This document shows positions 7,941 to 16,913 of a stretch of 64,000 nt of DNA, piece by piece. The DNA is from Hyphomicrobiales bacterium. Lineage in GTDB: Bacteria > Pseudomonadota > Alphaproteobacteria > Rhizobiales > Rhizobiaceae. The first letter of the stretch is position 1. The number at the start of each line of letters is the position of its first letter. The translations under genes and the position numbers were made by a program. The DNA lies in NCBI GenBank assembly GCA_900468805.1, contig UEIF01000052.1:17527-81526 (forward strand), in the 5' to 3' direction. The notes under the pieces are model-generated. The model was not told the origin of the DNA. It saw only the letters and a program-made list of their open reading frames with translations, and made no database searches.

Positions 7941-8663
7941 ATGACCGACAGCCCCTACAAGAGCCGCTCCGCGCCCAGAAAAGCACCAAGACAGGCCCGC
8001 TCACTCGCAACCGTCTCGGCGATTGTCGAGGCTGCGGCTCGCATTCTGGAGGAGCGCGGCCATGAGGGTTTCTCCACCAACGCTGTGGCGGAAAAGGCCG
8101 GCGTCAGCGTCGGCTCGCTCTACCAGTATTTCCCGCGTAAGGACGCGCTGATCGGCGCGCTGATCCTGCGGCAGACCATGTCACTGGTTGAAAATGCGGA
8201 GAGTGCTGCCGATCAACCGACCAGCGAAGAGGCCTTTTCGGCGCTGATCGACCCTTGCGTTCACCAGCAGCTCGAACGTCCTGCCCTTGCCCGCCTGCTC
8301 GATTATGAAGAGGGCCGCCTGCCGCTCGATGCGGAGACTGAACGGGTGAAGACGCGCTTCTTCGAGCTCACCCGCGATACCCTCCTGCGGCCGGACATGC
8401 CGCCGCAGCCCGATATCGATGTCGCAGCGCGCGATGTGGTAGCGATCATCAAGGGCATGATCGATGCCGCCGGCGAGCATGGCGAGGAGGACAGGACCGG
8501 GCTGGCGCTGCGCGTCAAGCGCGCCGCGATCGGCTATCTCAAGACCGCATCGGACGGTGGGTGGTCCCAAAAGACATCATCGGCCCGGCTCAGAGCGGCT
8601 GCTTCCCTCGCCAGATCCGAAGCGGTCCAACATCCTCAAAGCCGAAAGACTTCATGCGACTGA
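7941..8663 (+). CDS. TetR/AcrR family transcriptional regulator
   Basis: The 240-residue protein has a standard N-terminal TetR HTH (about residues 20-70, with STNAVAEKAGVSVGSLYQYFPRKDAL) and a ligand-binding C-terminal half. It is divergent from the SDR at 7020, its probable target. The last 25 or so residues (after IGYLKTA) are hydrophilic, and this stretch overlaps the convergent gene at 8590 by 74 bases, so the C-terminal extension may come from loss of an earlier stop codon (inference). Confidence 0.87.
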   Translation: MTDSPYKSRSAPRKAPRQARSLATVSAIVEAAARILEERGHEGFSTNAVAEKAGVSVGSLYQYFPRKDALIGALILRQTMSLVENAESAADQPTSEEAFSALIDPCVHQQLERPALARLLDYEEGRLPLDAETERVKTRFFELTRDTLLRPDMPPQPDIDVAARDVVAIIKGMIDAAGEHGEEDRTGLALRVKRAAIGYLKTASDGGWSQKTSSARLRAAASLARSEAVQHPQSRKTSCD

Positions 8664-9306
8664 GCATCGCTCCCCGATCATACCCAACCACAGGCTTTTC
8701 AGGTGCGAGCGCTGCGACACACTCGATGGCGGCTCGAAGCTCGTCTTCGCCATCGTTCTCCGAAAAGACGTTCGACAGGCCGACGCAGTCACCGGAGATA
8801 TTTCCGATGCATCCGGCCTGGAAGCCGGCACCGTTACGGCGACCAAAGAAGACTATATCCGGCCGGGAAAGCATGGAGGATGGAAACATCTTCCGCTCGG
8901 TCGAAGAGCCGTTTCGTTTCCAGCCCTGTTCCCATTGAGCCAGATCGTCTTCGGTCTTGACCTGCTGCCAGTTGGGGTCCGTGCCGCCAAACATGCGAGG
9001 CGGAGCCCACAGCCAACGCGCCTCAAACAGAATTTCCATTCCGAGCGCGGTCATATCGAACCTGCAGAAACTGTCCTTGAAATCGAATTTCCAGCTCCTG
9101 CTGCGGCGAAGCTGATCGATGGCAGCCCGCTGTTCGTCTATCCGCGTGGCCGACAATGTCGTCAGGCTTGAGTAATAGGGCGGCGGCGGGTCGATACTGA
9201 TAAACGCGTAAGCCTCGCGCCTGTATCTCAGATCGTGTGCCTGAAACACGCATTCATAGATATCTGCATTGTTTCCGGCGGCTGAAATCGCTCTGCTATC
9301 CGTCAT
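8590..9306 (-). CDS. GNAT-like hypothetical protein
   Basis: This 238-residue protein has an ending (VGYDRGAMLSRMKSFGFEDVGPLRIWRG) that resembles the last strands of GNAT acetyltransferases. A possible acetyl-CoA loop is less clear, so this is a tentative family guess. The start at 9306 has an AAGGCAGG site 4-5 bases upstream and is preferred over the in-frame codon at 9333. It converges on the TetR gene with a 74-base overlap. Confidence 0.6.
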   Translation of the reverse strand: MTDSRAISAAGNNADIYECVFQAHDLRYRREAYAFISIDPPPPYYSSLTTLSATRIDEQRAAIDQLRRSRSWKFDFKDSFCRFDMTALGMEILFEARWLWAPPRMFGGTDPNWQQVKTEDDLAQWEQGWKRNGSSTERKMFPSSMLSRPDIVFFGRRNGAGFQAGCIGNISGDCVGLSNVFSENDGEDELRAAIECVAALAPEKPVVGYDRGAMLSRMKSFGFEDVGPLRIWRGKQPL

Positions 9307-9393
9307 AGAACCTGCCTTCAATGTCGCAAACAAACTTCGCGCGCAGTGTTACTTCCGATATCCAAGGTGCATATGACATAGGGCCTGCCTGCA

Positions 9394-9924
9394 CTACCCC
9401 GGCAGGCGGCTCAGCAGAAAATCGGCACGCGCGGCCACATCGGACTTCGGCAACATGACGACCTCATAACCGATCTCGGGATAGGCCGATGTCAAGCGCT
9501 CATATTCGGCAACCGCCTCCTCGAAACCGTGCCGCCGTTCCGGGTCATTGACATAGATCTCCGGCCACGGTGGCGTCAGAAACACTGTCTGGTGATAACG
9601 ATGCCGGTCACGCAGTGTCTCCAGCACCGCTTCTCCGTTAGCGGCCTGCAGCGCGGCGACGGCATCAATCAGGCCGCGGTCGAAGAACGTCCATCCCGCC
9701 TGCCCTTCTGCCAGCTTCTGATCTTCGAGCGCCATCGCGATCGCCCGTCGTGAGAAGGCCACTGGATCGACCCAGGGCAAAGCTGCGCCCTGCCCGGCCA
9801 GCTCCTCTTTCACGATCCGGCGTCCGGGCTCTTCGACGGTGGCGTAACCGCGCCGGGAAAGCTCTTCGAGCAATGTTGATTTCCCGCCACCCGAACAGCC
9901 GGAAATAACGACGGATTTGATCAC
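9394..9924 (-). CDS. P-loop ATPase/kinase-like protein
   Basis: This 176-residue protein has a Walker A motif SGCSGGGKST near residues 8-17 and a DRG motif in FFDRGLID. It resembles small AAA/kinase-like proteins that phosphorylate or bind nucleotides. It starts at GTG 9924 with a GGGAGG site five bases upstream. It follows the histidine kinase by 50 bases on the same strand and may be the last gene of that operon, but no functional link is known. Confidence 0.75.
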   Translation of the reverse strand: MIKSVVISGCSGGGKSTLLEELSRRGYATVEEPGRRIVKEELAGQGAALPWVDPVAFSRRAIAMALEDQKLAEGQAGWTFFDRGLIDAVAALQAANGEAVLETLRDRHRYHQTVFLTPPWPEIYVNDPERRHGFEEAVAEYERLTSAYPEIGYEVVMLPKSDVAARADFLLSRLPG

Positions 9925-9974
9925 GGAACCCTCCCATGACAGATGATGTAAAAGAAGCGTGGCGCAGACTCGGG

Positions 9975-11294
9975 CTATGTGCCGACTTCCAGATCGAAGA
10001 CATGCCCCTGCCTGCCGGCAGAGCGGCGAAGCGAACCGCGGTGGATCGCGGCAATGCGCTCTATGATATCAAGGCCGATCCCGAGCCCGTCCGTACGGGC
10101 TGTGACATCGCACCCTTGCCGGACGCCGACCGGATGCCGGTCCTCGACGCGGATCAGGTTGCTGCTTACCCGCACGACGATATTGGTCCGCGCGGGCGTG
10201 TGGCGAACAGCATTGTCGATCAGGTTGCGGAGGGCATCCTTCAGCAGCGCCGGCACACCCTGCACGAAGGCGGCATCCACCTGCGCAGAGAATTCCAGCG
10301 AGTGACCGTTTTCATAGACCCAGGGCGCCAGCTGTTCCACCACGCTGGATGAAAGCGCGACGAGGTCGACCTCCTCGAACATGCCGTGATCGAACGTATC
10401 GAGCCTGGCGAGCGTGGTGATCTGGCTGACGAAGCGGACGAGGTCGTCGAGATCCGCCTCCGCCTTCCTTGCGCGCGGATGGTCGATATGACCGAGCTCC
10501 AGCTTGATTGCGGCAAGCGGCGTGCGGACCTCGTGGGCGATGCCCGATGTCAGGATCTTCTGGGATTTCATCAGCTCGCCGACACGCGCGAAGGCCCGGT
10601 TGACGGCCTCGGCAAGATGGGCGATTTCACGTGGCATCTCCTGGAATTGCAGGTGTGAGCGGGAATCCATCGGATCGATCCGCTCCGCCGCCTCGGCCGC
10701 AATCCGTACCGGCTTCAGCGCCTGGCGCACGGAAAGCAGGGTGGCGCCAAGCACGAGCACCAGGAGAATGCTCATCGGCACGATCATGTGTTCGATCACC
10801 TCATTCCAGAAGACATCCGACAGCACGTCCTGCGGATCGCCCATCGTCGCGACATCGACAACGAAGCGCCGCTCGCCGACTGTGAAGGCCCGCCCGCCCA
10901 CCAATGTCAGCGGCTTGCCGGGCTCGAGTGACCGCAGCCAGAAATCCGGCGGGTTCACATCAGGCGGCAGAAAGCGGCTTTCGCAGGCGGCATCGCAGGA
11001 CTGGAAGACGAACCCGCCACCGGCCTCGCGGATGCGGGCCACATAGCCGGTTTGCGCCTGCCGGTAGCGCCCTTCGACGCTGTCGGGAAGCCGGTAGCGG
11101 ATTGTGCCGTCTTCCACCTCGATACCGGAGGCGAGCCGCTCGGTCTCCTGCTCCACGAAGAGGCGCGAAAGCTCCCCGACATTCCAGTAATAGTCGGAAA
11201 AGATCACGGCGAGCTGCACCACCATGGCCAGCACCGCAAAGAAGGCGATGCGCCGCGCCAGGATAGTGCCCAGTGTCGGCGATTTCAGTCTCAC
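9975..11294 (-). CDS. Sensor histidine kinase
   Basis: This 439-residue membrane sensor has a transmembrane helix at about 15-33, a periplasmic domain with a cysteine pair (C100, C104), and a second helix at about 171-188. These are followed by a HAMP-like linker, the HisKA H-box with H254 in SGIAHEVRTP, and the ATPase domain with N-box LRNLIDNAVRHTP and G-box GLGIGL. It starts at a GTG whose last bases overlap the TGA of the response regulator (GTGA, 4 bases), so the two are translationally coupled. The periplasmic cysteines and the upstream PepSY and cytochrome genes hint at a redox or metal signal (inference). Confidence 0.9.
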   Translation of the reverse strand: MRLKSPTLGTILARRIAFFAVLAMVVQLAVIFSDYYWNVGELSRLFVEQETERLASGIEVEDGTIRYRLPDSVEGRYRQAQTGYVARIREAGGGFVFQSCDAACESRFLPPDVNPPDFWLRSLEPGKPLTLVGGRAFTVGERRFVVDVATMGDPQDVLSDVFWNEVIEHMIVPMSILLVLVLGATLLSVRQALKPVRIAAEAAERIDPMDSRSHLQFQEMPREIAHLAEAVNRAFARVGELMKSQKILTSGIAHEVRTPLAAIKLELGHIDHPRARKAEADLDDLVRFVSQITTLARLDTFDHGMFEEVDLVALSSSVVEQLAPWVYENGHSLEFSAQVDAAFVQGVPALLKDALRNLIDNAVRHTPARTNIVVRVSSNLIRVEDRHPVGVRQGCDVTARTDGLGIGLDIIERIAAIHRGSLRRSAGRQGHVFDLEVGT

Positions 11295-11968
11295 GCGCGC
11301 GCCTCCCGCATCATGTAGCCGACACCCCTGACGGTCTCGATCAGCGCCCTGGTCGGATGCCTCTCGAGTTTCCTGCGCAGCCTCGAAACGGCAAGCTCGA
11401 CGGCATTGCTGCTGCGCTCGTCGCCGAACTCCGAGAAGGCGTGCTCGATCTTCGGCTTGGGCACGACCCGGCCGCCATTGCGCATCAGAAGTTCCAGCAG
11501 GCCCTTTTCGGAGGGCGCGAGCGCGATCTCGGCGCCGGCACAGATCACCCGCCGCGAGGCGACATCATATTGAAGTGCGGCGAATTCCAGGACCGGCATG
11601 ATGGTTGCCGGCGCACGTCGCGTCAGCGCGCGGATGCGGGCGATCAGTTCGCCATTGTGAAATGGCTTTACGAGATAGTCGTCGGCGCCCGCGTCGAGCC
11701 CGGCGATGCGTTCGTCGATCGCGCCCCGCGCGGTCAGCACCAGAACCGGCATCTGAACCCTTGCGGCCCGCAGCGACCGCAGAAACGCGATGCCGTCTTC
11801 ATCCGGCAGGCCGAGATCGAGAAGCAGCAGGTCATAGTCCGCTTCCTGCAATGCAAGCCGCCCTTCCTGCGCGAGCGCAAAGGCATCGATCTTCCAGCCG
11901 GCATCACGGATAGCCTCGCAAAGCAGCTCGCGAAGCCGGGAACTATCCTCGACCAGCAGTATCCTCAT
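11291..11968 (-). CDS. OmpR/PhoB-type response regulator
   Basis: This 225-residue two-domain regulator has a receiver with phospho-acceptor D51 (LLLLDLGLP) and the conserved VKPF lysine near residue 101. A winged-helix DNA-binding domain follows, ending in ETVRGVGYMM. It is the cognate partner of the histidine kinase next to it. The start at 11968 overlaps the stop of the cytochrome b561 gene by four bases (ATGA). Frame is open upstream, but only over that gene. Confidence 0.93.
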   Translation of the reverse strand: MRILLVEDSSRLRELLCEAIRDAGWKIDAFALAQEGRLALQEADYDLLLLDLGLPDEDGIAFLRSLRAARVQMPVLVLTARGAIDERIAGLDAGADDYLVKPFHNGELIARIRALTRRAPATIMPVLEFAALQYDVASRRVICAGAEIALAPSEKGLLELLMRNGGRVVPKPKIEHAFSEFGDERSSNAVELAVSRLRRKLERHPTRALIETVRGVGYMMREARA

Positions 11969-12534
11969 GCCTTCTTTCGACCCGTGACCATCGACCAGAC
12001 GAGATTTTCCCTGTGCCTCCAGCTTTCGACGATGGCCGCACCCGCATGAACGAAGGCAAGCACCATGATGCCGTTTGCGATGGTGCCATGCAGTTTCTCC
12101 AGCCACTTCTCGCCCCAGAAGGCATCGAGCGTCGTCATCCAGCCGGTCAGCGCAGTTGCCGCCAGCAATGCCATCAGGAGCAGCATCATGACCGATGCCA
12201 GCGGATTATGACCAAGGTAACGTCTCTCACTGCCATCGATCATATCGAGTATCTGCTCCATCACCCTGCGCGGCGTCGGCAGGAAATCGGAAAAGCGAGC
12301 GTGTTTTGTACCGACGAAACCCCAGAGAATACGAATGACGATTGCCGCAGCGACGACATAACCCGTGATGCGGTGCCAGTATTTGCCCTCTTCGAGAATG
12401 AAGAGGTTGAGCATGCAGGCCGTCACGATGGTCCAGTGAAACAGCCTGATGACGGGATCCCACACCCTGACCGTCTGCTCGTTGGTATCGGAGGGCTCTT
12501 GGCCCTCGTCCTTCTTCGACGAGATGGCCGTCAT
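11965..12534 (-). CDS. Cytochrome b561 family membrane protein
   Basis: This 189-residue four-helix membrane protein has histidines spaced as haem ligands: RLFHWTIV in helix 1, YWHRITGYV in helix 2, LEKLHGTIA and LAFVHAGA in helices 3-4. Bacterial b561-type cytochromes move electrons from the quinone pool to periplasmic acceptors. It lies between a PepSY gene (three bases away) and a two-component system (four-base overlap), so all four are probably one transcript. Confidence 0.87.
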   Translation of the reverse strand: MTAISSKKDEGQEPSDTNEQTVRVWDPVIRLFHWTIVTACMLNLFILEEGKYWHRITGYVVAAAIVIRILWGFVGTKHARFSDFLPTPRRVMEQILDMIDGSERRYLGHNPLASVMMLLLMALLAATALTGWMTTLDAFWGEKWLEKLHGTIANGIMVLAFVHAGAAIVESWRHRENLVWSMVTGRKKA

Positions 12535-12537
12535 CGC

Positions 12538-12804
12538 TCAATCGCCCTTCTGGACGATCTCACCGGAGACCGGATTGAAATAGACTTCGGCGCGTTCGCC
12601 GTTCTTGTCCTTGCCGTAGATTTCGTAGCAATTGCCGGTGATCTCGAAGGTCCTGACCTTGTAGCCCATTGCCTCGATCTTCGCCTTCATGGCCGCCTCG
12701 GGCATCCATTTGGATTTCGGCTCGCTGGTGCAGCTTGGACTTGCAAGCGCCAAGGCCGGCGTGAATGACAGGATTGCGAGAGCGGCGATCAGTTTCAGCT
12801 TCAT
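12538..12804 (-). CDS. Secreted PepSY-domain protein
   Basis: This 88-residue protein has a Sec signal peptide (about residues 1-21, cut near ALALAS) and a PepSY-like domain with the pattern CYEIYGKDKNGERAEVYFNP. PepSY proteins of this size are often co-transcribed with b-type cytochromes and two-component systems. The ATG at 12804 directly starts the signal peptide MKLKLIAALA. A longer frame to 12846 lacks a signal-like start. It is the first gene of the cytochrome/two-component operon. Confidence 0.8.
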   Translation of the reverse strand: MKLKLIAALAILSFTPALALASPSCTSEPKSKWMPEAAMKAKIEAMGYKVRTFEITGNCYEIYGKDKNGERAEVYFNPVSGEIVQKGD

Positions 12805-12926
12805 GATTTTACCCTTTTGCTGCTGCCCCTTGCGGGCGACGGGCAAACGGGTAGCGCGGCGAAGCTGTCTGTTTGCTGTCGGGGAGTGCAGACGATCTCT
12901 TCCCCGCCGACAGGAACCCTCACGCC

Positions 12927-13295
12927 CTATTCGCTGCGCGGCAGTGGTCGCAGAAACAGGCGCTCGTAACTTTTGAACGGCGGATCGGCCCCGAATCGTG
13001 CATTGGCCGCGATACTGTCCGGGTCGGCGGCAACGCTGGCGCGGTAGCCGAGATAGGTCTGCTCATCCGGGAAAGTGAAGAGAGCGATTGCAATATTGCC
13101 TGCCCCGTCTGCCCCGGCACCGGGAAAACTCAATCCCGCGCCATCAGGCTTTTCGCGCGGCATGAAATATCCATGATGCGTTCCGCCATAGCGCTCGATC
13201 AACTGGACCCAAACCCCGGCATAGGCTTCGAATTCCCTGCGTTTTTTCGGATCGAGGCGGTAGCGCACCTCGCAGGTGACGGGCATTGTCGACAT
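12927..13295 (-). CDS. NIPSNAP family protein
   Basis: This 122-residue protein is a dimeric alpha/beta-barrel (ferredoxin-like) protein of the NIPSNAP family. The typical start VTCEVRYRLDPKKRREFEAYA, the middle GTHHGYFMPRE and the end SYERLFLRPLP are visible. The biochemical role is unknown. ATG 13295 has a GGAGG site about 11 bases ahead; upstream in-frame ATGs lack one. It stands alone on the minus strand. Confidence 0.82.
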   Translation of the reverse strand: MSTMPVTCEVRYRLDPKKRREFEAYAGVWVQLIERYGGTHHGYFMPREKPDGAGLSFPGAGADGAGNIAIALFTFPDEQTYLGYRASVAADPDSIAANARFGADPPFKSYERLFLRPLPRSE

Positions 13296-13674
13296 CAAGG
13301 AAAGTCCTCCAATGTCAGCATATAGCTCATCTGGGGATGCCGGCCATGCATAGTCAGCCAGATCTGAGGAAATTGCAGGAAACGCGGCTGCGCATGGAGG
13401 CAAAATACCTTCCCGCTTCGCCGTTCCGGCATAGCGACGAACGGCTCTGCCGCCTCTCCCGCATTTCCCAGGCGATCAGATGTGATCCGGAAGATCCCAT
13501 CATTTCCCGCTTGTCGCGAATCGTAACGCCCGCTACCTCTTGGACAAGGCTCGACCCAAGCCTCCTCCCTCCAGCCGGGAAGCATCGTCCATGCGGGGTT
13601 CATCCACCATCGAACCATCTGTTCGAGCACCGCATAAGGAGGGGTTGCGTTTCCTGCTCGCAATGGAGGTTTGA
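13296..13674. other. Intergenic stretch without a convincing gene
   Basis: These 379 bases separate the divergent NIPSNAP and ATPase genes. Open frames exist on both strands (one overlaps the ATPase start by an ATGA), but their products look random and neither has a good start. A GGAGG site for the ATPase lies at the right end. Confidence 0.5.
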
Positions 13675-14385
13675 ATGAAACTGTCTGCACCCATCTATCA
13701 GTTGAAGCGCCGTGCGAAACTGTTGTCGCGCACCGATACGATTCCGCTCCATCAGGCGCTGGACCGTATCGCGCAGGAAGAAGGTTTTACCGCCTGGAGC
13801 CTGCTTGCATCCCAGCATGAGACGCAGTTATTGACCGGCCCGATTCTGTCGCAGCTTGCCGAAGGCGATCTGCTTTTGATCGGCGCCCGTCCGGGGCACG
13901 GCAAAACCCTGCTCGGCCTGCAGCTTCTGCTCGATGCCGTCAGGGAAAGCCGCAAGGCCACCTTCTTCACGCTCGAATATACCGAACAGCAGACCATGAA
14001 GCGTATTCATGCCCTGCCGGAAGGCGAAGCGCTGGGCGAGAAGATCGAGATCGTCACCTCGGACGAGATCAGCGCCGATTATGTCATGCGGCATCTCACG
14101 GGCGCTCCGCGGGGAACGGTTGGTGTCATCGACTATCTGCAGATCCTCGATCAGCAACGCAGCAAGCCGGGCCTTTCGGAACAGGTGTCTGCACTCCAGA
14201 CCTTTGCTCGTCAAACCGGTATCGTGCTGGCCTTCATCTCGCAGATCGACCGATCCTTCGAGACTGATGGCAAGGGCTTGCCGGATCTGGCTGATGTCCG
14301 GCTGCCCAACCGGCTTGACCTTACGCTGTTCGACAAAGCCTGCTTTCTCCACAATCGCGAAGTCCAGCTTCAGCATGTGGCTTAA
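13675..14385 (+). CDS. Stand-alone DnaB/RecA-like ATPase
   Basis: This 236-residue protein has a RecA-fold core resembling replicative helicase DnaB. It has Walker A GARPGHGKTLL near residues 63-73, LEYTE after the second strand, Walker B VIDYLQIL near 157-164, and a sensor-like ISQIDRS. Unlike DnaB (about 450-500 residues) it lacks the N-terminal primase-interaction domain, though it has a short helical leader. It may be an ATPase used in DNA metabolism. The ATG follows GGAGGTTTGA. No partner gene is adjacent. Confidence 0.75.
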   Translation: MKLSAPIYQLKRRAKLLSRTDTIPLHQALDRIAQEEGFTAWSLLASQHETQLLTGPILSQLAEGDLLLIGARPGHGKTLLGLQLLLDAVRESRKATFFTLEYTEQQTMKRIHALPEGEALGEKIEIVTSDEISADYVMRHLTGAPRGTVGVIDYLQILDQQRSKPGLSEQVSALQTFARQTGIVLAFISQIDRSFETDGKGLPDLADVRLPNRLDLTLFDKACFLHNREVQLQHVA

Positions 14386-14395
14386 ATCGTAAAGC

Positions 14396-14426
14396 GAGGG
14401 CCGGTGTCCGCTAGGTGCCGGCCCTC
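14396..14426. terminator. Bidirectional hairpin between convergent genes
   Basis: A nine-base-pair stem (GAGGGCCGG/CCGGCCCTC) lies between the ATPase and the LysR gene and overlaps the LysR stop. No clear T tract follows. Confidence 0.5.
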
Positions 14427-15372
14427 AGCCTTGCGATATCAGCTGCGGCTGCATCGAGAATGCATCTGAGGCCATTCCCTGCCGCATGCGCTTCGTCGCG
14501 AAGTCCACGAAGGCCCTGAGCTTGGGCAGCGACTGGCTGCGGCTTGGATAATAGAGGCAGAGCCCCGGCACATCGCGGGCATGATCTTCAAGCACCGGAA
14601 TGAGGCTTCCCTGCTCGATATAGTGCCTGATGACTGAGCCGACCGTGTAGAGGAAGCCGACGCCGCGAAGCGCAGCCCGGATCGAGGCCTCGTAATCATT
14701 GAGGATCAGCGGGCCATCGACGGCAACCTTCAGGCTCTCGCCGCCTTCGACGAATTCCCAGGTCCGCGACACCTGCCCGCCTCGCCGGGTCAAGAGAGCG
14801 GGCAGCCCCTGCAGCTCTCGCGGATGGCCGGGCCGTGGATGTTTGCGAAGCAGGCTCGGCGCGCCGACGACAACGAACTTGTCGGGCGGCGTCAGCCAGG
14901 TTGAAACCATGTCGAGTTCGATCGTATGCCCGAGCCGGATACCGGCATCGAACCCTTGTTCGACGATATTGGTGAACTCGTCATCGCCGACAAGTTCCAG
15001 ACTGATGCCAGGATAGGCCTCATGGAAATCCGGCAGCAGGCTGTTGATCAATAGCGAAACCGCCGGGCGCGGCGCATTGATGCGCAGGTTACCGCCAGGC
15101 TGTTCGCCGAGATCGCGGGCGGCATTCACGCCGGCCTGAAACATCGCTGCTGCCGGCTTGGCATGGGCAAGCAGCTTCTGGCCCGCTTCCGTCAATCTCA
15201 CACTGCGGGTCGTCCTCGCAAACAGCGCAGCCCCTACCCGCCTCTCGAGCGTCTGGATACCCTGGCTGATTGCCGACGGGGTTAGGCCCAGCTGGCGCGC
15301 GGCAGCGCGAAACCCGTTCTGCTCGGCCACCGCCAGAAATATCGCAAGGCCATCCAGTTCGGTTCGTTCCAT
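14425..15372 (-). CDS. LysR family transcriptional regulator
   Basis: This 315-residue LysR protein has the HTH in residues 1-65 (GFRAAARQLGLTPSAISQGIQTLE) and the RTTRSVRLTEAG wing. The substrate-binding domain begins near GGNLRINAPR. It starts at ATG 15372; an upstream frame is open but has no LysR-like sequence. It is divergent from the glutathione transferase at 15564, the likely target, across 191 bases. Confidence 0.88.
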   Translation of the reverse strand: MERTELDGLAIFLAVAEQNGFRAAARQLGLTPSAISQGIQTLERRVGAALFARTTRSVRLTEAGQKLLAHAKPAAAMFQAGVNAARDLGEQPGGNLRINAPRPAVSLLINSLLPDFHEAYPGISLELVGDDEFTNIVEQGFDAGIRLGHTIELDMVSTWLTPPDKFVVVGAPSLLRKHPRPGHPRELQGLPALLTRRGGQVSRTWEFVEGGESLKVAVDGPLILNDYEASIRAALRGVGFLYTVGSVIRHYIEQGSLIPVLEDHARDVPGLCLYYPSRSQSLPKLRAFVDFATKRMRQGMASDAFSMQPQLISQG

Positions 15373-15563
15373 TGTGTAGTTCCACTTTACAGCGTGATCA
15401 GATAGGGGATCATTATCAAACAATAGGCCGCATGCCATATCTTGGCAAGAAGCGCGGCCAACAGCTTTCCGCCCTTCCAACCTTGATGAGCAATCCCTCG
15501 GGCCCGGCGTCCTCTCGATTGAGGAGGCGCGCCTTCACGCCTGCCCAAAAGAGAGAGAATTCC

Positions 15564-16247
15564 ATGAAAATCTATGACAGACCGGGCTTCCCCAACCCCA
15601 TGCGCATCCGCATCGTGCTGACGCAAAAGGGCCTGGATTCCGAAATCGAATTCGTACCGGTCGACCTCATCGCCGCCGAACACAAGCAGCCGGCCTTCCT
15701 GGCGAAAAACCCGTCCGGCGTGCTGCCGGTCCTGGAACTGGATGATGGCACGCTGATTTCCGAAAGCACGGCGATTACCGAATATCTCGACAATCTCGAT
15801 GGCAAGCCGGAACTCACCGGCCGCACCCCACGGGAAAAGGCGCTGATCCATATGATGCAGCGCCGCGCCGAGGCCTTTGTCCTCGATCCCGTCGGCATCT
15901 TCTTCCATCACGCCACACCTGGTCTTGGACCAGCACTTCAGGCCTTCAAGAGCCCGCAATGGCCGGGCCGCACGGAAATGGGCGAGCGCGAGGGCGAGAA
16001 GGCGAAGGAAGGGCTGCGCTATTTCAACGAGATCCTCACCAGGCAGCCCTTCCTGACAGGCGAGATCTATTCAATGGCCGACATCACCCTGCTCGCCGGC
16101 CTCGCCTTTGCCGAAGTCGCCGGTATCGTTCCGTCTGGCCTCGACGCGCTGACGCAGTGGCAGGCACGCATGGCCGATCTGCCCGCCGTCAAGAACCGCA
16201 GCGGACAGAACTTCCTGCCTGAAGACCTGAAGCGCCTGGGTTTCTGA
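15564..16247 (+). CDS. Glutathione S-transferase family protein
   Basis: This 227-residue protein has an N-terminal thioredoxin-like GST domain: KIYDRPGFPNPMRIRIVL, cis-proline region SGVLPVLELDDG, and ESTAITEYLD for the glutathione gamma-glutamyl contact. An all-helical C-terminal domain includes the N-capping motif SMADITLLAGL. It conjugates glutathione to electrophiles or acts as a peroxidase. Start ATG 15564 follows a GAGAGAGA site. The frame is open further upstream but overlaps the divergent LysR start region. Confidence 0.88.
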   Translation: MKIYDRPGFPNPMRIRIVLTQKGLDSEIEFVPVDLIAAEHKQPAFLAKNPSGVLPVLELDDGTLISESTAITEYLDNLDGKPELTGRTPREKALIHMMQRRAEAFVLDPVGIFFHHATPGLGPALQAFKSPQWPGRTEMGEREGEKAKEGLRYFNEILTRQPFLTGEIYSMADITLLAGLAFAEVAGIVPSGLDALTQWQARMADLPAVKNRSGQNFLPEDLKRLGF

Positions 16248-16505
16248 GCGCCGGTGCGGACTGAGCCGCGATAGCTTAGCGCATCCACCACGACAGCGAA
16301 GGCCGGCGTCCGTTGGCGCCGGCTGGACCCCGCGTAAAACCTCCCTCGCGCGCGATGGTCAGGAAAGTGGCGATGTCGTCAAGACCGGCCCGGCCCATTC
16401 ATAAGCTCCCCTAATAGGTTCATGCGCAACTTAGCGTCTAATCGCAGAACTGCGTAGCCGCTAAAAGGTCGACAGCAATTATGGTAGCAGACAAGGAGCT
16501 CAGAC

Positions 16506-16913
16506 ATGCAGATCAAGCGAAGCGGCTTTGCCCCTTCCGTTAGGGGACCGGAGGCCTATTTCACCGGAACCGTGCGTCTCGACTCCCGTTTCGACAGCGA
16601 AGACCCGGATCGCGTCGGCGGCGCCACGGTGACTTTCGAGCCCGGCGCGCGCACCGCATGGCACACTCACCCGCTCGGCCAGACGCTGATCGTCATTTCC
16701 GGCCTCGGCTGGGCGCAACGCGAGGGCGGCCCGGTGGAAGAGATCCGGCCGGGCGATATCGTCTGGTTCGCGCCCGGCGAAAAGCACTGGCACGGCGCCA
16801 CGCCAACCACGGCCATGAGCCATATCGCCATCGCCGAAAAGCTCGACCGCAGCGCCGCCGACTGGATGGAAAAGGTCAGCGACGAACAATATCACCTGAC
16901 GGAGATACGATAA
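16506..16913 (+). CDS. Cupin-domain protein (mandelonitrile-lyase-like)
   Basis: This 135-residue single-domain cupin has the metal-ligand set H53, H55, Q59 (HTHPLGQ) and a later histidine in AMSHIAIAE. FAPGEKHWHGATP matches the second cupin motif. The pattern resembles manganese-dependent cupin hydroxynitrile lyases, but other substrates are possible. An AAGGAG site lies before the ATG. The stop TAA overlaps the start of the aldo/keto reductase (TAATG), so the two are translated together. Confidence 0.82.
   Translation: MQIKRSGFAPSVRGPEAYFTGTVRLDSRFDSEDPDRVGGATVTFEPGARTAWHTHPLGQTLIVISGLGWAQREGGPVEEIRPGDIVWFAPGEKHWHGATPTTAMSHIAIAEKLDRSAADWMEKVSDEQYHLTEIR

Noticed and set aside
13286..13690. 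Possible genes on both strands between NIPSNAP and ATPase
   Set aside because: Products look random and lack ribosome sites, despite an ATGA overlap with the ATPase start.
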